Shown here: piece by piece, positions 1 through 8,583 of the stretch
Position numbering within the stretch: the first letter of the stretch is position 1
Layout: each line of letters begins with the position of its first letter
Source: Alkalimonas amylolytica
GTDB lineage: Bacteria; Pseudomonadota; Gammaproteobacteria; Enterobacterales; Alteromonadaceae
DNA: 39,162 bases
Direction: 5' to 3'
NCBI RefSeq assembly: GCF_900107845.1
Contig: NZ_FNRM01000015.1
Location: forward strand, 1-39,162
Program-made: the position numbers and the translations under genes
Notes under the pieces: model-generated
What the model saw: only the letters and a program-made list of their open reading frames with translations
Told to the model about the DNA's origin: nothing
Databases searched by the model: none

Positions 1-24
1 CGCTATTATGTAGCTGTTGCACAG
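1..24 (+). repeat. Left terminal inverted repeat
   Basis: The 24 bases are the exact reverse complement of 9096-9119. They start CGCTATTATG and end GTTGCACAG. The match stops at base 25 on the inner side. On the outer side it is cut by the window edge, so the repeat may be longer. An imperfect hairpin follows at 34-58 (arms 34-42 and 50-58, one mismatch, 7-base loop). Bases 25-231 hold no other gene; a weak TATATA at 211-216 may be a -10 element for the next gene. Confidence 0.85.
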
Positions 25-231
25 CAGACCTGCGGTGTGAGTAAAGTTAACTCATACCGTTTTTGCACCATTTTAGAATACTCAAAAAATACTAAATTTT
101 GAGGACTGTGACAGACTCTAGATTTACACGGAAAAAGTCCTTCTCAAGACCCCAGATTTAAAGGGCTCTCTGCTTAGCCTTCTTTTTGATGCTATTGTTA
201 TTTTATCTTGTATATATAGCGCAGTGTGACA

Positions 232-1743
232 ATGGTTAATTTAGTTCATGAATATCTTAAGCAACATGGACCCACTCTAAGTTCAGAGATAACAGAATAC
301 TTGGTTAAAGCATTCAAGTTGTCGCCAGAAGCGGCTAGGCAACGAGTTTCTAGAACAGGAAATGGTATCTTTCGCTTAGGGCTTTCCTTCCCGAGACGGG
401 CAAAGTTTCTATTTTTAAAAGAGCAGGCTGGTAGTGGCCTCTACTGGGCAAGACTTGAATCAGCACTTTTAGCAACTAATTCTGCCTATGGCTTTGCAAT
501 TACCGCACTTAGGGAGCGAGATGGTGTTATGCCTAAAAAGCATTTTGAAATTGCTTGCGGTGCACCGATAAAACAAAAGAAACACTTATCTGTAGATGCC
601 ATACTCAATACACTGAAAAATGCTAACCTGATTAAAGAAATTCATGTGGAAGGTATAGGCACCTGTGTATATTTAGGGCTTCATACTAATCATATAGAAA
701 CACTAATCCCGGTAATGAAAGCAAGGATCTTTGTGGAAGAACTTATGCTTCGGGGGGTCAAAAGCTGGATGCGTAAGCTTGGGTTCGTTTCATATAACCA
801 AGTGGCAATTCGCACTTTAGAAAACAACCCTACTGTCAGCACTACCGCATGGGATTTAGCAGGTCCATCGTATCTCAGTCCACTAATAAGCTTCGGTCGC
901 GATGGCTCCACTCCTAAACCAGGGTTTGTTGTATGTGATATTTTGCTAAACCATGAAGTTAGCGAACTTGGAATACAGCCATTTTTACAGAAGCTCAATG
1001 CACTTAGGAGTTTAAAAAATGTTGGGAAGCAGCTCTGTTTCTTTTTAGCACACTCGTTTAGTGAGCCAGCTTTTAGAAAGTTAAAATCCCTTGGCATCTC
1101 TCCGGCCACTACAGCAGCAATATTTGATAATGAAACCGCAAGAAACTTAAGGGAGTTAACCGATCTACTTTCAAGGGTTGCAATACAAGCCTTAAATCCT
1201 GCAAAAATTGATATGCTATTTGATTCATTAGGAAAAATTGAAGGCGCAGCCAGCAGATTAAGAGGTGCATTATTCGAGTATATTATTGCTGAAGCCATGA
1301 GGTCTGAGTTTGCTCAGTCCGTAGAGTTAAATCGCCTCTGCAAAACGATGAATGGAGTGAAAGAAGCAGATGTAATATGCACAAACCAGAAGGAGCTAAT
1401 ATTTATCGAGGGAAAGGGATATAGCTTTAACAATCAGGTAACAGCAGAAGAAATAAATTATTGGCTTACAGAACAAGTTCCTATTTTCCGTGCATTTGCT
1501 CTTACACACCCTGATTGGAAAGATAGAAAAATGACTTTTGAGTTTTGGACTTCAGGAGTGTTTTCAGATGAAGCGATTGATAAACTGCGCAAAGCTCAGA
1601 GCAATACAATAAAATATCAAATTGTATATAAAGATTTTAGAGATGTTCTAGCTAAAATTAGAGTATCGGGCAATAAAGCATTAACAAAAACTTTCATTGA
1701 TCACTTCATTAACCATCCTCTGGCCCAACTGGAGAAGATCTAA
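232..1743 (+). CDS. Putative PD-(D/E)XK nuclease with winged-helix-like N-terminus
   Basis: I do not recognise a named family. The product is 503 aa from ATG 232; a GTG at 226 is also possible, and neither start has a good ribosome site. Residues 1 to about 140 look like winged-helix DNA-binding segments, with short helices and an Ala/Arg-rich recognition-like helix. Near the C-terminus, Glu349 in RLRGALFEYIIAE, Asp380 in an EAD strand and Glu393-Gly-Lys395 in IFIEGKGY fit the spacing of a restriction-endonuclease-fold active site. No transmembrane segment is seen. It ends tail-to-tail, 7 bp from the next gene on the minus strand. The AT-rich mobile setting beside GapS6-like genes suggests anti-phage defence, but this is inference. 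A role in element maintenance is also possible. Confidence 0.6.
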   Translation: MVNLVHEYLKQHGPTLSSEITEYLVKAFKLSPEAARQRVSRTGNGIFRLGLSFPRRAKFLFLKEQAGSGLYWARLESALLATNSAYGFAITALRERDGVMPKKHFEIACGAPIKQKKHLSVDAILNTLKNANLIKEIHVEGIGTCVYLGLHTNHIETLIPVMKARIFVEELMLRGVKSWMRKLGFVSYNQVAIRTLENNPTVSTTAWDLAGPSYLSPLISFGRDGSTPKPGFVVCDILLNHEVSELGIQPFLQKLNALRSLKNVGKQLCFFLAHSFSEPAFRKLKSLGISPATTAAIFDNETARNLRELTDLLSRVAIQALNPAKIDMLFDSLGKIEGAASRLRGALFEYIIAEAMRSEFAQSVELNRLCKTMNGVKEADVICTNQKELIFIEGKGYSFNNQVTAEEINYWLTEQVPIFRAFALTHPDWKDRKMTFEFWTSGVFSDEAIDKLRKAQSNTIKYQIVYKDFRDVLAKIRVSGNKALTKTFIDHFINHPLAQLEKI

Positions 1744-1750
1744 CAATTAA

Positions 1751-4700
1751 TCAGGGCTCCAATCGCCTAACCCGCGTGTTCTTACCCATTAAAGAGGTTA
1801 TCTCAACATTAATGGCGTCTATACTTAGGAAGTGCCCATTAACAAATCTCTGAAAAAGGAACATGGAAAAGACTGCTAGTCGCTTAGAATCGACAAATGT
1901 TGTTAAGACCTCTACTATCAATTTGGATAGTCGCTGCTCAGATGTGACTCCATCCAAAAAGATCATTGCAGATCTACAGCAAGCATATACGATATTCACA
2001 GTGTGACACCACTGTGAGAGTTTCAGCTGTCCCTTGGCATCGAATATTCTTCCATTACATCCTACAAATGCGCTACTAAGAGCTCTCGTGCAGCACTCCG
2101 TAAGAACTCTGAGCCCAGCCTCATACGATGGATAACCATGAGAATGTTTTCTTATTACCTCAGCAGCTAAATATTGACCTCTTCCTTTTTGACAACAAAG
2201 TTCAAAAACATCATTAAAGGAGACTGGGACATCAAGCGATAACTCTACAAAGCACTCGGCATTATACTTGTGATTAATTGGCAACTTCGCATTAATATCA
2301 GACAAGAAATTTTTGGCATTCACTAGTCTAATATTCAGGGATCTATAGAAAGCGCATAAAAATTGGTCTAAACAGAGAAATGGTAATCCATGAGAAATAG
2401 AGGACTTTAACGAACTATAATGCGAAACATCTAATACATCTCGAATCTTAGTCAGGGAGCCCAGCATATCTATGCGCTTTGGTGATATTATCTCACAAAG
2501 CCCAAAAATATGATTTAAGTTATTATAGAAAAGATCATTTCTAACATTCTCTGAAGTGGTTTTTACAAAACTATCGCCCAACTTTGCTATTGAAAGATAA
2601 TCAGAACGACCAGTTCGAGTTAACCATTCAGATACTATGTCGTAAGTTTCAGGCGTGACATAAAATTTGACATCCGTATTGCCTAAGCCAGTAAGTGCGA
2701 GATAGACTAATGAGAGGACGTCAAGTATAACCCCATGTTCTACAGACTCACCTTGGGAAAATAAGTAAAAATATCTGTTGCTTTCGTGATCGCAAAGATA
2801 GAGAACTGCACCTCGGATTAAGTCCGAGCTATGAGTCTTGTTTAATCTCATTAACAGTGGAATTTTATTTCCGTCAATCTCAGAATCAAATAACTTCGGA
2901 CCATCAGATATTCCGCCTATGAATTGTAGGATATCCTCAACACAGTTTTCTTCAATTGTGAACTTATAGAAACAATCATTACCTGCATTTATATTGTCAC
3001 GAATATCCGTAGATATGCGAAATGATCCGACTATGGGGGGAAGCTTTTCTTCTACCCTATAAATAGTTGCTCCAATCTTTATTTCTTCGCCTTCACTAGC
3101 CTCTACTAGAGCTATACCTACTGGAGAAGCAGTGTCGATCAAGTACTCACTAGAATCAGCATTATCTACAAGCAATTTTGTCAGTTGACGCTTCCCTATG
3201 CTGTATACCACCGCTTGAGAGCAACGGTTAGATGGATATTTATTATAGGATTGTTCTTTCCAGTGTTCCAGTTGACTAAAATGCAAATTAGTTACATGCA
3301 GTGCCATACCAACTGGATCATCAATAAACCACTCCAAGATGATAGAGTTAGCAAAGTCTGAATCAGTTTTAGATATTAAATGCAGTAGTCTTAAACCATC
3401 CTCACTATACCTGTTCAACACATCATCGGGGATTATTTCCAAAGTAGTTTGTAAAACAGAGTGTTCGCATTTAGATAAGTGTAGGTTTCTAAGTAAAATG
3501 CACCAACAATAGCACGAGTTAGGGTAATTTTTAACCGCAAGCTCAGAAAGCTTGACCGCATTGTCATAGTCTCTAAAAAAACATGCTCTTTCAATTTTGA
3601 CTAATCGCAATACATATGAGTCATCAAGCCCTTTAAGGGATTCAAGAAGATATTCTAGCTTTTCATGCTGATCAGATGCCAACAAAGCCTGGGCATATGT
3701 ATCTATTGCAGGTGAAATCCAAGGGAATTGTGGAATTAAAGGCTCTAAAAGCCTCACTACATGATAGGCTAGACCAAACTCAAGTAGACCTTTACATAAG
3801 CAATGAATCATCATCACATTAAATTCATTAAGTTTGGACGAGTGCTTCTCTAAGAAACTTTCAACTCTTCTTGATAGATCAATTTTATCTTTTCCATCAG
3901 AAGAATCTAGAACTAAAATATTGAACAACAAATCCAGGAAATCTTTATCCCGATATTTTTTCGAATTTAATCGACCTCCTTTTCTGTGCCAACTCATCAA
4001 ATCTCGCTTTGAAATGCCATGATCAAAGTAAGCATAAAATAAATTAACAAGGTCGACTTCATCTATTGTAAGTCTACTATCCTTCAGTAAATAATTTATA
4101 TTTTTAACCTTGCACGATGTTTCATTGTTAGGTTTTATGTATCTTCCTATATTTGGATTTGCCTTTTCTGCCTCAGTAATGTTATCCAAGCATAGTTTCG
4201 CCAACTTTTGGTTCTGATACCATGTTGAAGCGAGCAACACTGCTGCAATTCTGGTTACGCGCGGGTCGGCTGTTTCTTCTGACAAATTTATGCATCTATC
4301 GACAAGGCCCTCGAGAGCTGTCATTAAACAACGATCAATTAGCCAGAAATGTTTGGCTCCAATCTCTTTATTGTTTTGGTAAGCTCTAGCAAGTACTAAC
4401 AGTATGTCGCTATTAATGTTTGGAAACTCTGTATTGAGCTGAGTTGAGAGTTGAACAGCTAAGTTGATATCTTCACATCTGAATGCGCATCTAACCAACG
4501 CACATAACTCATTCTCTGAGACGTTCGATAACCCCGCATCAACACGTGAGTATAAATCTTTTAAATTAGCGACCTTTTCATAAAAAATTTCATTCGTAAA
4601 ATCAGTTTTATCTTCTATTTTATTGTACCGCTCTCTTGCATCACAATTAGAGCTCATAGACAAATACTCTATGAAAATTGACTCTACTATGTCACGCATT

Positions 4701-5047
4701 ACAGGTCCTACACCCTTGTTTTTTATAAGATCTAAAAATAGCTCCCTATCTATTTTTTGCACCTCACCACCATTGTAAAGGCTGAGCTTAAACTTAAATA
4801 CAGAGTTGATACTTCTACTATCGTGGTCAAGCGAGTCAAAATAATCCAGGCTATTTAAGTATATTTTTGCTGACTTTATGTTTCTATGGGTTATTTCTTT
4901 CAAAAATCTCTTAGAGTAACCTACAAGGTCATTTGAAGTAATCCCCGAAATGATATAGTTAATACCGCCTACGTTTACAGTCGCGTTATCAGATGCGTTT
5001 ATATTATGACCTACTAGCGAGGCCTGATTTATGTCACGACTGCTCAT
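1751..5047 (-). CDS. GapS6b-like TPR/GreAB-C/PIN protein
   Basis: This 1098-aa protein is probably the effector of a two-gene anti-phage system. Residues 5-30 form a short Asn/Gly/Val-rich strand motif containing GHNI and TVNVGGI. Residues about 40-600 are helical and TPR-like. Residues about 620-670 resemble the C-terminal domain of GreA/GreB (TASPVGIALVEASEGEEIKI). Residues about 773-905 look like a PIN RNase fold, with acidic residues at ILDVLSL and LPFLCLDQF. This order matches the PIN-TPR-GreABC architecture and the GapS6b family described from Gamma-Mobile-Trio islands. The ATG lies 3 bases after the stop of the upstream gene, with AAAGGA inside that gene's end, so translation is probably coupled. 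The family call is from memory of the architecture and was not searched. Confidence 0.62.
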   Translation of the reverse strand: MSSRDINQASLVGHNINASDNATVNVGGINYIISGITSNDLVGYSKRFLKEITHRNIKSAKIYLNSLDYFDSLDHDSRSINSVFKFKLSLYNGGEVQKIDRELFLDLIKNKGVGPVMRDIVESIFIEYLSMSSNCDARERYNKIEDKTDFTNEIFYEKVANLKDLYSRVDAGLSNVSENELCALVRCAFRCEDINLAVQLSTQLNTEFPNINSDILLVLARAYQNNKEIGAKHFWLIDRCLMTALEGLVDRCINLSEETADPRVTRIAAVLLASTWYQNQKLAKLCLDNITEAEKANPNIGRYIKPNNETSCKVKNINYLLKDSRLTIDEVDLVNLFYAYFDHGISKRDLMSWHRKGGRLNSKKYRDKDFLDLLFNILVLDSSDGKDKIDLSRRVESFLEKHSSKLNEFNVMMIHCLCKGLLEFGLAYHVVRLLEPLIPQFPWISPAIDTYAQALLASDQHEKLEYLLESLKGLDDSYVLRLVKIERACFFRDYDNAVKLSELAVKNYPNSCYCWCILLRNLHLSKCEHSVLQTTLEIIPDDVLNRYSEDGLRLLHLISKTDSDFANSIILEWFIDDPVGMALHVTNLHFSQLEHWKEQSYNKYPSNRCSQAVVYSIGKRQLTKLLVDNADSSEYLIDTASPVGIALVEASEGEEIKIGATIYRVEEKLPPIVGSFRISTDIRDNINAGNDCFYKFTIEENCVEDILQFIGGISDGPKLFDSEIDGNKIPLLMRLNKTHSSDLIRGAVLYLCDHESNRYFYLFSQGESVEHGVILDVLSLVYLALTGLGNTDVKFYVTPETYDIVSEWLTRTGRSDYLSIAKLGDSFVKTTSENVRNDLFYNNLNHIFGLCEIISPKRIDMLGSLTKIRDVLDVSHYSSLKSSISHGLPFLCLDQFLCAFYRSLNIRLVNAKNFLSDINAKLPINHKYNAECFVELSLDVPVSFNDVFELCCQKGRGQYLAAEVIRKHSHGYPSYEAGLRVLTECCTRALSSAFVGCNGRIFDAKGQLKLSQWCHTVNIVYACCRSAMIFLDGVTSEQRLSKLIVEVLTTFVDSKRLAVFSMFLFQRFVNGHFLSIDAINVEITSLMGKNTRVRRLEP

Positions 5048-5050
5048 TAA

Positions 5051-5407
5051 CTATCCTTTGTCATTAACAATGATGTCACCAACCGTTATATTGCTGTCTC
5101 CAGTATTACATATATTGTGACCAGTTCCAGATGCCTGTTTTACGTGCATCTCTGAATTTGAAGGCCTAATTTTCTGGATCAAACTACACAGAGGTTGATG
5201 TTCAGTAATTCTTCTCTCAATTGCCAATTGGTTAAGTTCTTCATTAATCCCAGCATCCCTCAAGTGCTTGGCTAGTTGAGATAATTCCGAATCATCGATT
5301 GTCCACGCCCTTAATTTGGTCTTTAGCATGTCAACACCTATTGATGCTCCGGTTTTAATACCATCATAGATTAACCCTGATAATATTGCTGCGTTTAGAA
5401 ACTCCAT
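5051..5407 (-). CDS. GapS6a-like small partner protein
   Basis: This 118-aa protein is the first gene of the two-gene operon with the GapS6b-like protein. It has a good ribosome site (AGGTGG) 7 bases before ATG 5407. Residues 1-85 are mostly helical, starting with a small hydrophobic Ala/Gly segment. Residues about 90-115 carry QASGTGHNI followed by SNITVGDIIV. The same QAS/GHNI/TVG pattern begins the partner protein, so the two ends may pair as beta strands. Size, order and sequence resemble the GapS6a family. Its biochemical role is unknown; a sensor, adaptor or regulator of the PIN nuclease is my inference. Confidence 0.6.
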   Translation of the reverse strand: MEFLNAAILSGLIYDGIKTGASIGVDMLKTKLRAWTIDDSELSQLAKHLRDAGINEELNQLAIERRITEHQPLCSLIQKIRPSNSEMHVKQASGTGHNICNTGDSNITVGDIIVNDKG

Positions 5408-5487
5408 ATATCCACCTAAATTTGAGAATTAATCACTTAGACAAGATAGCTTGAATTAATTATACTAGCCAACTAGGTTAGGTATAG

Positions 5488-5572
5488 CGGCGGCAGAGCA
5501 GCCCCGCATTAACAACGAAATGGCTCAGCGATCGACATGGCGGCACCGGAGTCCCCATATAACAACGTAATG
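5488..5572. repeat. Pair of imperfect 35-bp direct repeats upstream of the GapS6-like operon
   Basis: Copies at 5488-5522 and 5538-5572 share 25 of 35 bases, with a 50-bp period. Each has a GGCGGCA block, a CCC block and then TAACAACG. They are GC-rich islands in otherwise AT-rich DNA, in the 274-bp gap between the gapS6a-like start (5407) and the end of the next gene (5682). They could bind a regulator or be the remnant of another element. An AT-rich stretch at 5408-5470 is the likeliest place for the operon promoter, but I could not fix its boxes. Confidence 0.5.
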
Positions 5573-5681
5573 TCCGGATTTAATACTTTCTAAATTTTAC
5601 TGTAAGCTTACATCACTTTAATGCAAAGGCCCTCGCAAAAACGGTTCTATCCGTATTGTGAAGCTTTCTAATAGAATCAAT

Positions 5682-6641
5682 TTAGTCTGATTTTGTTGCT
5701 CTGTGCTTTTTTACCTCCCTTAAAACCTTTGATAAAACAGTGCTATTGGTTCCTATTAACTCAAATTTCTGCTCAACGGACACCAGTTCCATGAGCATAT
5801 CAGCAATATTGGTATGATTTATTTGATTAAGGAAAATGGCCCTTTCTTTATCATCTTCGCCGATCAACCTTTTCTGCGTAGCCAATGTTAAAATAGTCTC
5901 GAGATATCCCAATGCTCTTTGAGTTTGTGGATATTGTGCTGGCAATATCCGTGAAGGGATTGGCAGGCTCTCATCGTAAGCTGTTATTCTTTTTATATCG
6001 TCAGCGCTCTGGTTGAAGATGTTGCTAATCAATTCGTAAACCTGCATAGCAACAACCTTCAGCCCCGTTAATGCAGCCATCCGGAAGAAGATAGACATCA
6101 CTCCCATTTCATAATGCCGCTGTACTGGCAGTCGCCCTTGCTTTTTTGCTTCTAGAGTAAGTGCCAGTAAACAAGTCAAAGCATCCAAGCTATTTGAAGA
6201 GCATATAAATTGGGCTGTTTTTGTGCTCAATGTTGTTTTCCGGTGCAAGCTCCCATCTGAGTTTACTTTAAAGATGCAGCCTCTGATTTCAGGGGAAAGA
6301 GATAACAGAATTTTGTTGATGAATACCTGCTCAAAGCTGTTGCTGCCAAGCAACTGCCACAGTGAATGAGTAAAAATTGCTTTTGTCCCTGGTAGTAAAC
6401 CTTCCGTTTTGTCAGCGCTGTTTTCTCTGAGCAACGCCTTACCCTGCAACATTCTATTCCAGAACCTTGAAGAATTATTCGACCAACCTGGTATAGAAGT
6501 GACTTCTTCACCCAGGTGTTTCGCTAGTATCTGATTAGGCGTAGTAACACCAAGCCGTTGCTTAACAACTTCAGCCCAATATCGAGTCGCAATAGCTCTG
6601 ATATCCGGTTTTAGCTTCTTGTAGTCAGAAAAAGTAAACAT
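5682..6641 (-). CDS. Unknown 319-aa protein of the mobile element
   Basis: I do not recognise this protein. It is mainly helical and basic at both ends, with no signal peptide and no catalytic motif that I can name. Hydrophobic stretches in the middle (around residues 150-215) look like buried helices rather than membrane spans. It starts at ATG 6641, divergent from the 87-aa gene at 6833, and an inverted repeat at 6660-6680 sits just upstream of its start. Position between the defence-like operon and the transposase suggests a role in control or movement of the element, but nothing in the sequence proves that. It is AT-rich like the rest of the element. Confidence 0.6.
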   Translation of the reverse strand: MFTFSDYKKLKPDIRAIATRYWAEVVKQRLGVTTPNQILAKHLGEEVTSIPGWSNNSSRFWNRMLQGKALLRENSADKTEGLLPGTKAIFTHSLWQLLGSNSFEQVFINKILLSLSPEIRGCIFKVNSDGSLHRKTTLSTKTAQFICSSNSLDALTCLLALTLEAKKQGRLPVQRHYEMGVMSIFFRMAALTGLKVVAMQVYELISNIFNQSADDIKRITAYDESLPIPSRILPAQYPQTQRALGYLETILTLATQKRLIGEDDKERAIFLNQINHTNIADMLMELVSVEQKFELIGTNSTVLSKVLREVKKHRATKSD

Positions 6642-6659
6642 ATTTTTGGGGCGAAAAAG

Positions 6660-6680
6660 TTTGGCATGACCTGTGCCAAA
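6660..6680. promoter_or_regulatory. Inverted repeat, possible operator
   Basis: TTTGGCA, 7 bases, TGCCAAA: a perfect dyad 19 bases before the ATG of the 319-aa gene, in the intergenic space shared with the divergent 87-aa gene. A GATAAT on the minus strand immediately outside it could be a -10 element. Binding by one of the two flanking proteins would fit autoregulation, but this is inferred. Confidence 0.4.
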
Positions 6681-6832
6681 TTATCGTTGATAAAAAAATA
6701 GATAAGTAAAATCAGTCTGATAAAAATTCATGGAGGTGATTTCACTGGTCATTCAGGCCTTAGAAAAACCATATTAAAACACTTTAATCGTAGTTAGTCT
6801 TGCTCTGTCACATCAAAGCAAGGAATTCAGTC

Positions 6833-7096
6833 GTGAGCGAAGACGAAGAGCTCCAGAAACTGGTAGAGCATTTGGAAAACCAGTTACTAAAACTGCATCA
6901 CTCACCTGTTATTACCGGTGAGGCGTTGTGGAGTTCGTTAGGATATCGCTCTGATGAGGCATTTCGGCAATCGTTGACTAGAAACACAGTGCCGGTAAGA
7001 GTTTTTACGATAGAAAACAGGCGAGGAAAGTTCGCCTTGGTCAGAGACATTGCCATTTGGCTAGCGAATGAAGCCTTAAAATCCACTAAAGATTAA
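6833..7096 (+). CDS. Unknown 87-aa, possibly DNA-binding protein
   Basis: GTG 6833 is preferred over an upstream TTG at 6800 because AAGGA lies 9 bases before it. The protein is small and soluble. A helical, acidic N-terminus (residues 1-25) precedes a segment containing GEALWSSLGYRSDEAFRQ, then a basic strand-like part ending in a short helix. The middle looks like the recognition region of small AlpA- or excisionase-like helix-turn-helix proteins, but the match is only general. It is divergent from the 319-aa gene and lies 295 bases before the transposase. It may be a regulator of the element. I assign no function. Confidence 0.5.
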   Translation: MSEDEELQKLVEHLENQLLKLHHSPVITGEALWSSLGYRSDEAFRQSLTRNTVPVRVFTIENRRGKFALVRDIAIWLANEALKSTKD

Positions 7097-7165
7097 CCGT
7101 TATCTGCAAAGGGAGGACGCTATGAATAGCTAGAGCATGAATTAAATGGGGCCGGAAACACAAAA

Positions 7166-7187
7166 GCCAGATGCGGTAACATCTGGC
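7166..7187. terminator. Hairpin downstream of the 87-aa gene
   Basis: GCCAGATG pairs with CATCTGGC over 8 bp around the 6-base loop CGGTAA. On the minus strand the stem is followed by TTTTGTG; on the plus strand by no T run. It could act as a weak terminator shielding the flanking gene from leftward transcription. Confidence 0.35.
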
Positions 7188-7249
7188 CTGAGTGATTTAT
7201 CAAAGAAATGCGAACCCCTTTGATACTCACGATTTTGTCCCTTTCACAT

Positions 7250-7298
7250 TAAGTTGTCAACACGAAAAGAAGCCTTCTTGAGTTCGTGCGACAACTTA
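7250..7298. other. Long imperfect hairpin upstream of the transposase
   Basis: The left arm 7250-7266 (TAAGTTGTC then AACACGAA) pairs with the right arm 7283-7298 (TTCGTGC then GACAACTTA) with one mismatch or bulge. The centre, AAGAAGCCTTCTTGAG, can pair on itself, giving a stem of over 20 pairs. It ends 93 bases before the transposase ATG. It could limit read-through into the transposase or be a binding site for it. Together with 7166-7187 it is the only structure I see in the 295-base gap at 7097-7391. Confidence 0.5.
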
Positions 7299-7391
7299 TC
7301 GCCTCAACCAACTGAATTTTAATTAATTTTCTATGCTGACTTTTCTCGGTAGATGCAAGGTTTTGCCGAGGAAATGCCAGGGGGAGGTAAT

Positions 7392-8471
7392 ATGTCTCAA
7401 CATTGGTTGTTATCAAGCGCGGTTAGGGATCTATCGATAATGGACATAGCCGATATGTCGGAAGAGGATGCGTTCAAGTTTTTTTGTGAAGTTAGATGGG
7501 GCAATCAAACAACTCAGTCCTGTTTATCGTGTGGAGCAATAGACCAGCATTTTTTTCGAGCCAGCAGGAGGCAATGGCGTTGTAAGCACTGTGATGCTTA
7601 TTTCAGTGTGACAACAAAAACAGTCTGGGCAGATAGAAAACTCTCATTCAAAAAGTTGTTACTTATGTTGTTCGTTTTTACGTCCAGTCCAAACGGTATT
7701 TCAGCTTCATCATTATCGAGAAAACTGGGTGTTGCGTATAAAACTGCTTGGATATTTTGCCATAAATTGCGTGAGGCACTAATGAGAACTGAAGATAAAG
7801 CTCTTATGTCTGGGGAGGTGCATGTCGATGGTGGACACTTCGGAGGTAAGCCCAGAAGTGGACAATTTAGAAACAAAGCTAAGCCAGAAGCCATTGCTGA
7901 AAAAATAAAGCTTGGCAAAAGCCAAGGGGCAAAGCGCAGTAAAATATCTCGAGCAAATTTTGAGAGAAAGAAGAGAAACCGCCGAATAGTAATGGTTGTT
8001 AGGCAAGTAACACCTGGTTTAGGCGGGGTCAGGACAAGATGCTTCCTGGCAAAAGCAGAAGATGACAGTGCGGCTAGGTTTATCGCCCAGAATTACATTG
8101 AAAAAGGAGCTTTGGTGCGAACAGACGAATGCCCTGCTTATTCGATGTTTTCATCACGGTTCATTCACGAGACAGTAGAACACTCAAAGGAGTACTCAAC
8201 AATTGACGGTGTAAATAATAATCAAGCAGAGTCGTTCTTCAGCCGACTTAGGAGGAGTGAATACGGTACTTTTCATCGGATGATGGCTAGGTACATGCTT
8301 GATTACTGTAACGAGATGACATGGCGAGAAGATCATCGGAGAACTACTGAAGGCTTCCGATTCACTGATGCACTGAGGCGCTCTCTGATTGTTGGCTATT
8401 CACGCTGGTGGAGATGTTATGGTGAGGGTGTCAGGAGAGGAAGTGAATTACTATTTAACGAAAATAAGTAA
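7392..8471 (+). CDS. IS1595-family (ISXO2-like) transposase
   Basis: This 359-aa transposase probably mobilises the element. ATG 7392 has a GGAGG 4 bases upstream; an in-frame ATG at 7353 has none. A zinc ribbon is formed by Cys44/Cys47 and Cys64/Cys67 (CLSCG and CKHC). A helix-turn-helix follows at about 100-130 (GISASSLSRKLGVAYKTAW). The DDE-like core shows Asp146 in HVDGGHFGGK, Asp245 in RTDECPAY, and the NNNQAESFFSRLRR block with Asn277 and Glu280 near the third acidic position. This order is typical of the family, as are insertion next to passenger genes and TIRs of about this length. No stop or frameshift interrupts it, so it may be active. No other transposase or integrase is present in the element. 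Confidence 0.88.
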   Translation: MSQHWLLSSAVRDLSIMDIADMSEEDAFKFFCEVRWGNQTTQSCLSCGAIDQHFFRASRRQWRCKHCDAYFSVTTKTVWADRKLSFKKLLLMLFVFTSSPNGISASSLSRKLGVAYKTAWIFCHKLREALMRTEDKALMSGEVHVDGGHFGGKPRSGQFRNKAKPEAIAEKIKLGKSQGAKRSKISRANFERKKRNRRIVMVVRQVTPGLGGVRTRCFLAKAEDDSAARFIAQNYIEKGALVRTDECPAYSMFSSRFIHETVEHSKEYSTIDGVNNNQAESFFSRLRRSEYGTFHRMMARYMLDYCNEMTWREDHRRTTEGFRFTDALRRSLIVGYSRWWRCYGEGVRRGSELLFNENK

Positions 8472-8517
8472 TGAACTAGTTCACCTCTCGTTTTCAGATA
8501 TCAAAACGTGACTTAGC

Positions 8518-8543
8518 ATAGGGCGATACCAATCGCCCTATTT
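8518..8543 (+). terminator. Rho-independent terminator after the transposase
   Basis: A 10-bp perfect stem (ATAGGGCGAT with ATCGCCCTAT), a 4-base loop ACCA and a short TTT tail, 46 bases after the transposase stop. The next gene is on the other strand, so the hairpin may serve both directions. Confidence 0.7.
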
Positions 8544-8583
8544 AAGTTATAGTTGTATGGAAAAATCTGAATATGAGGTCAAT

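Noticed and set aside
690-1298. A 202-codon minus-strand frame inside the nuclease gene
   Set aside because: It lies wholly in another coding frame, has a serine/leucine-rich composition typical of antisense reading and has no ribosome site.
5481-5580. Possible integron attC sites, because of TAACAACG and GTTAGGT
   Set aside because: The order and spacing of the RYYYAAC and GTTRRRY boxes do not fit an attC site, and no integrase is in the window.
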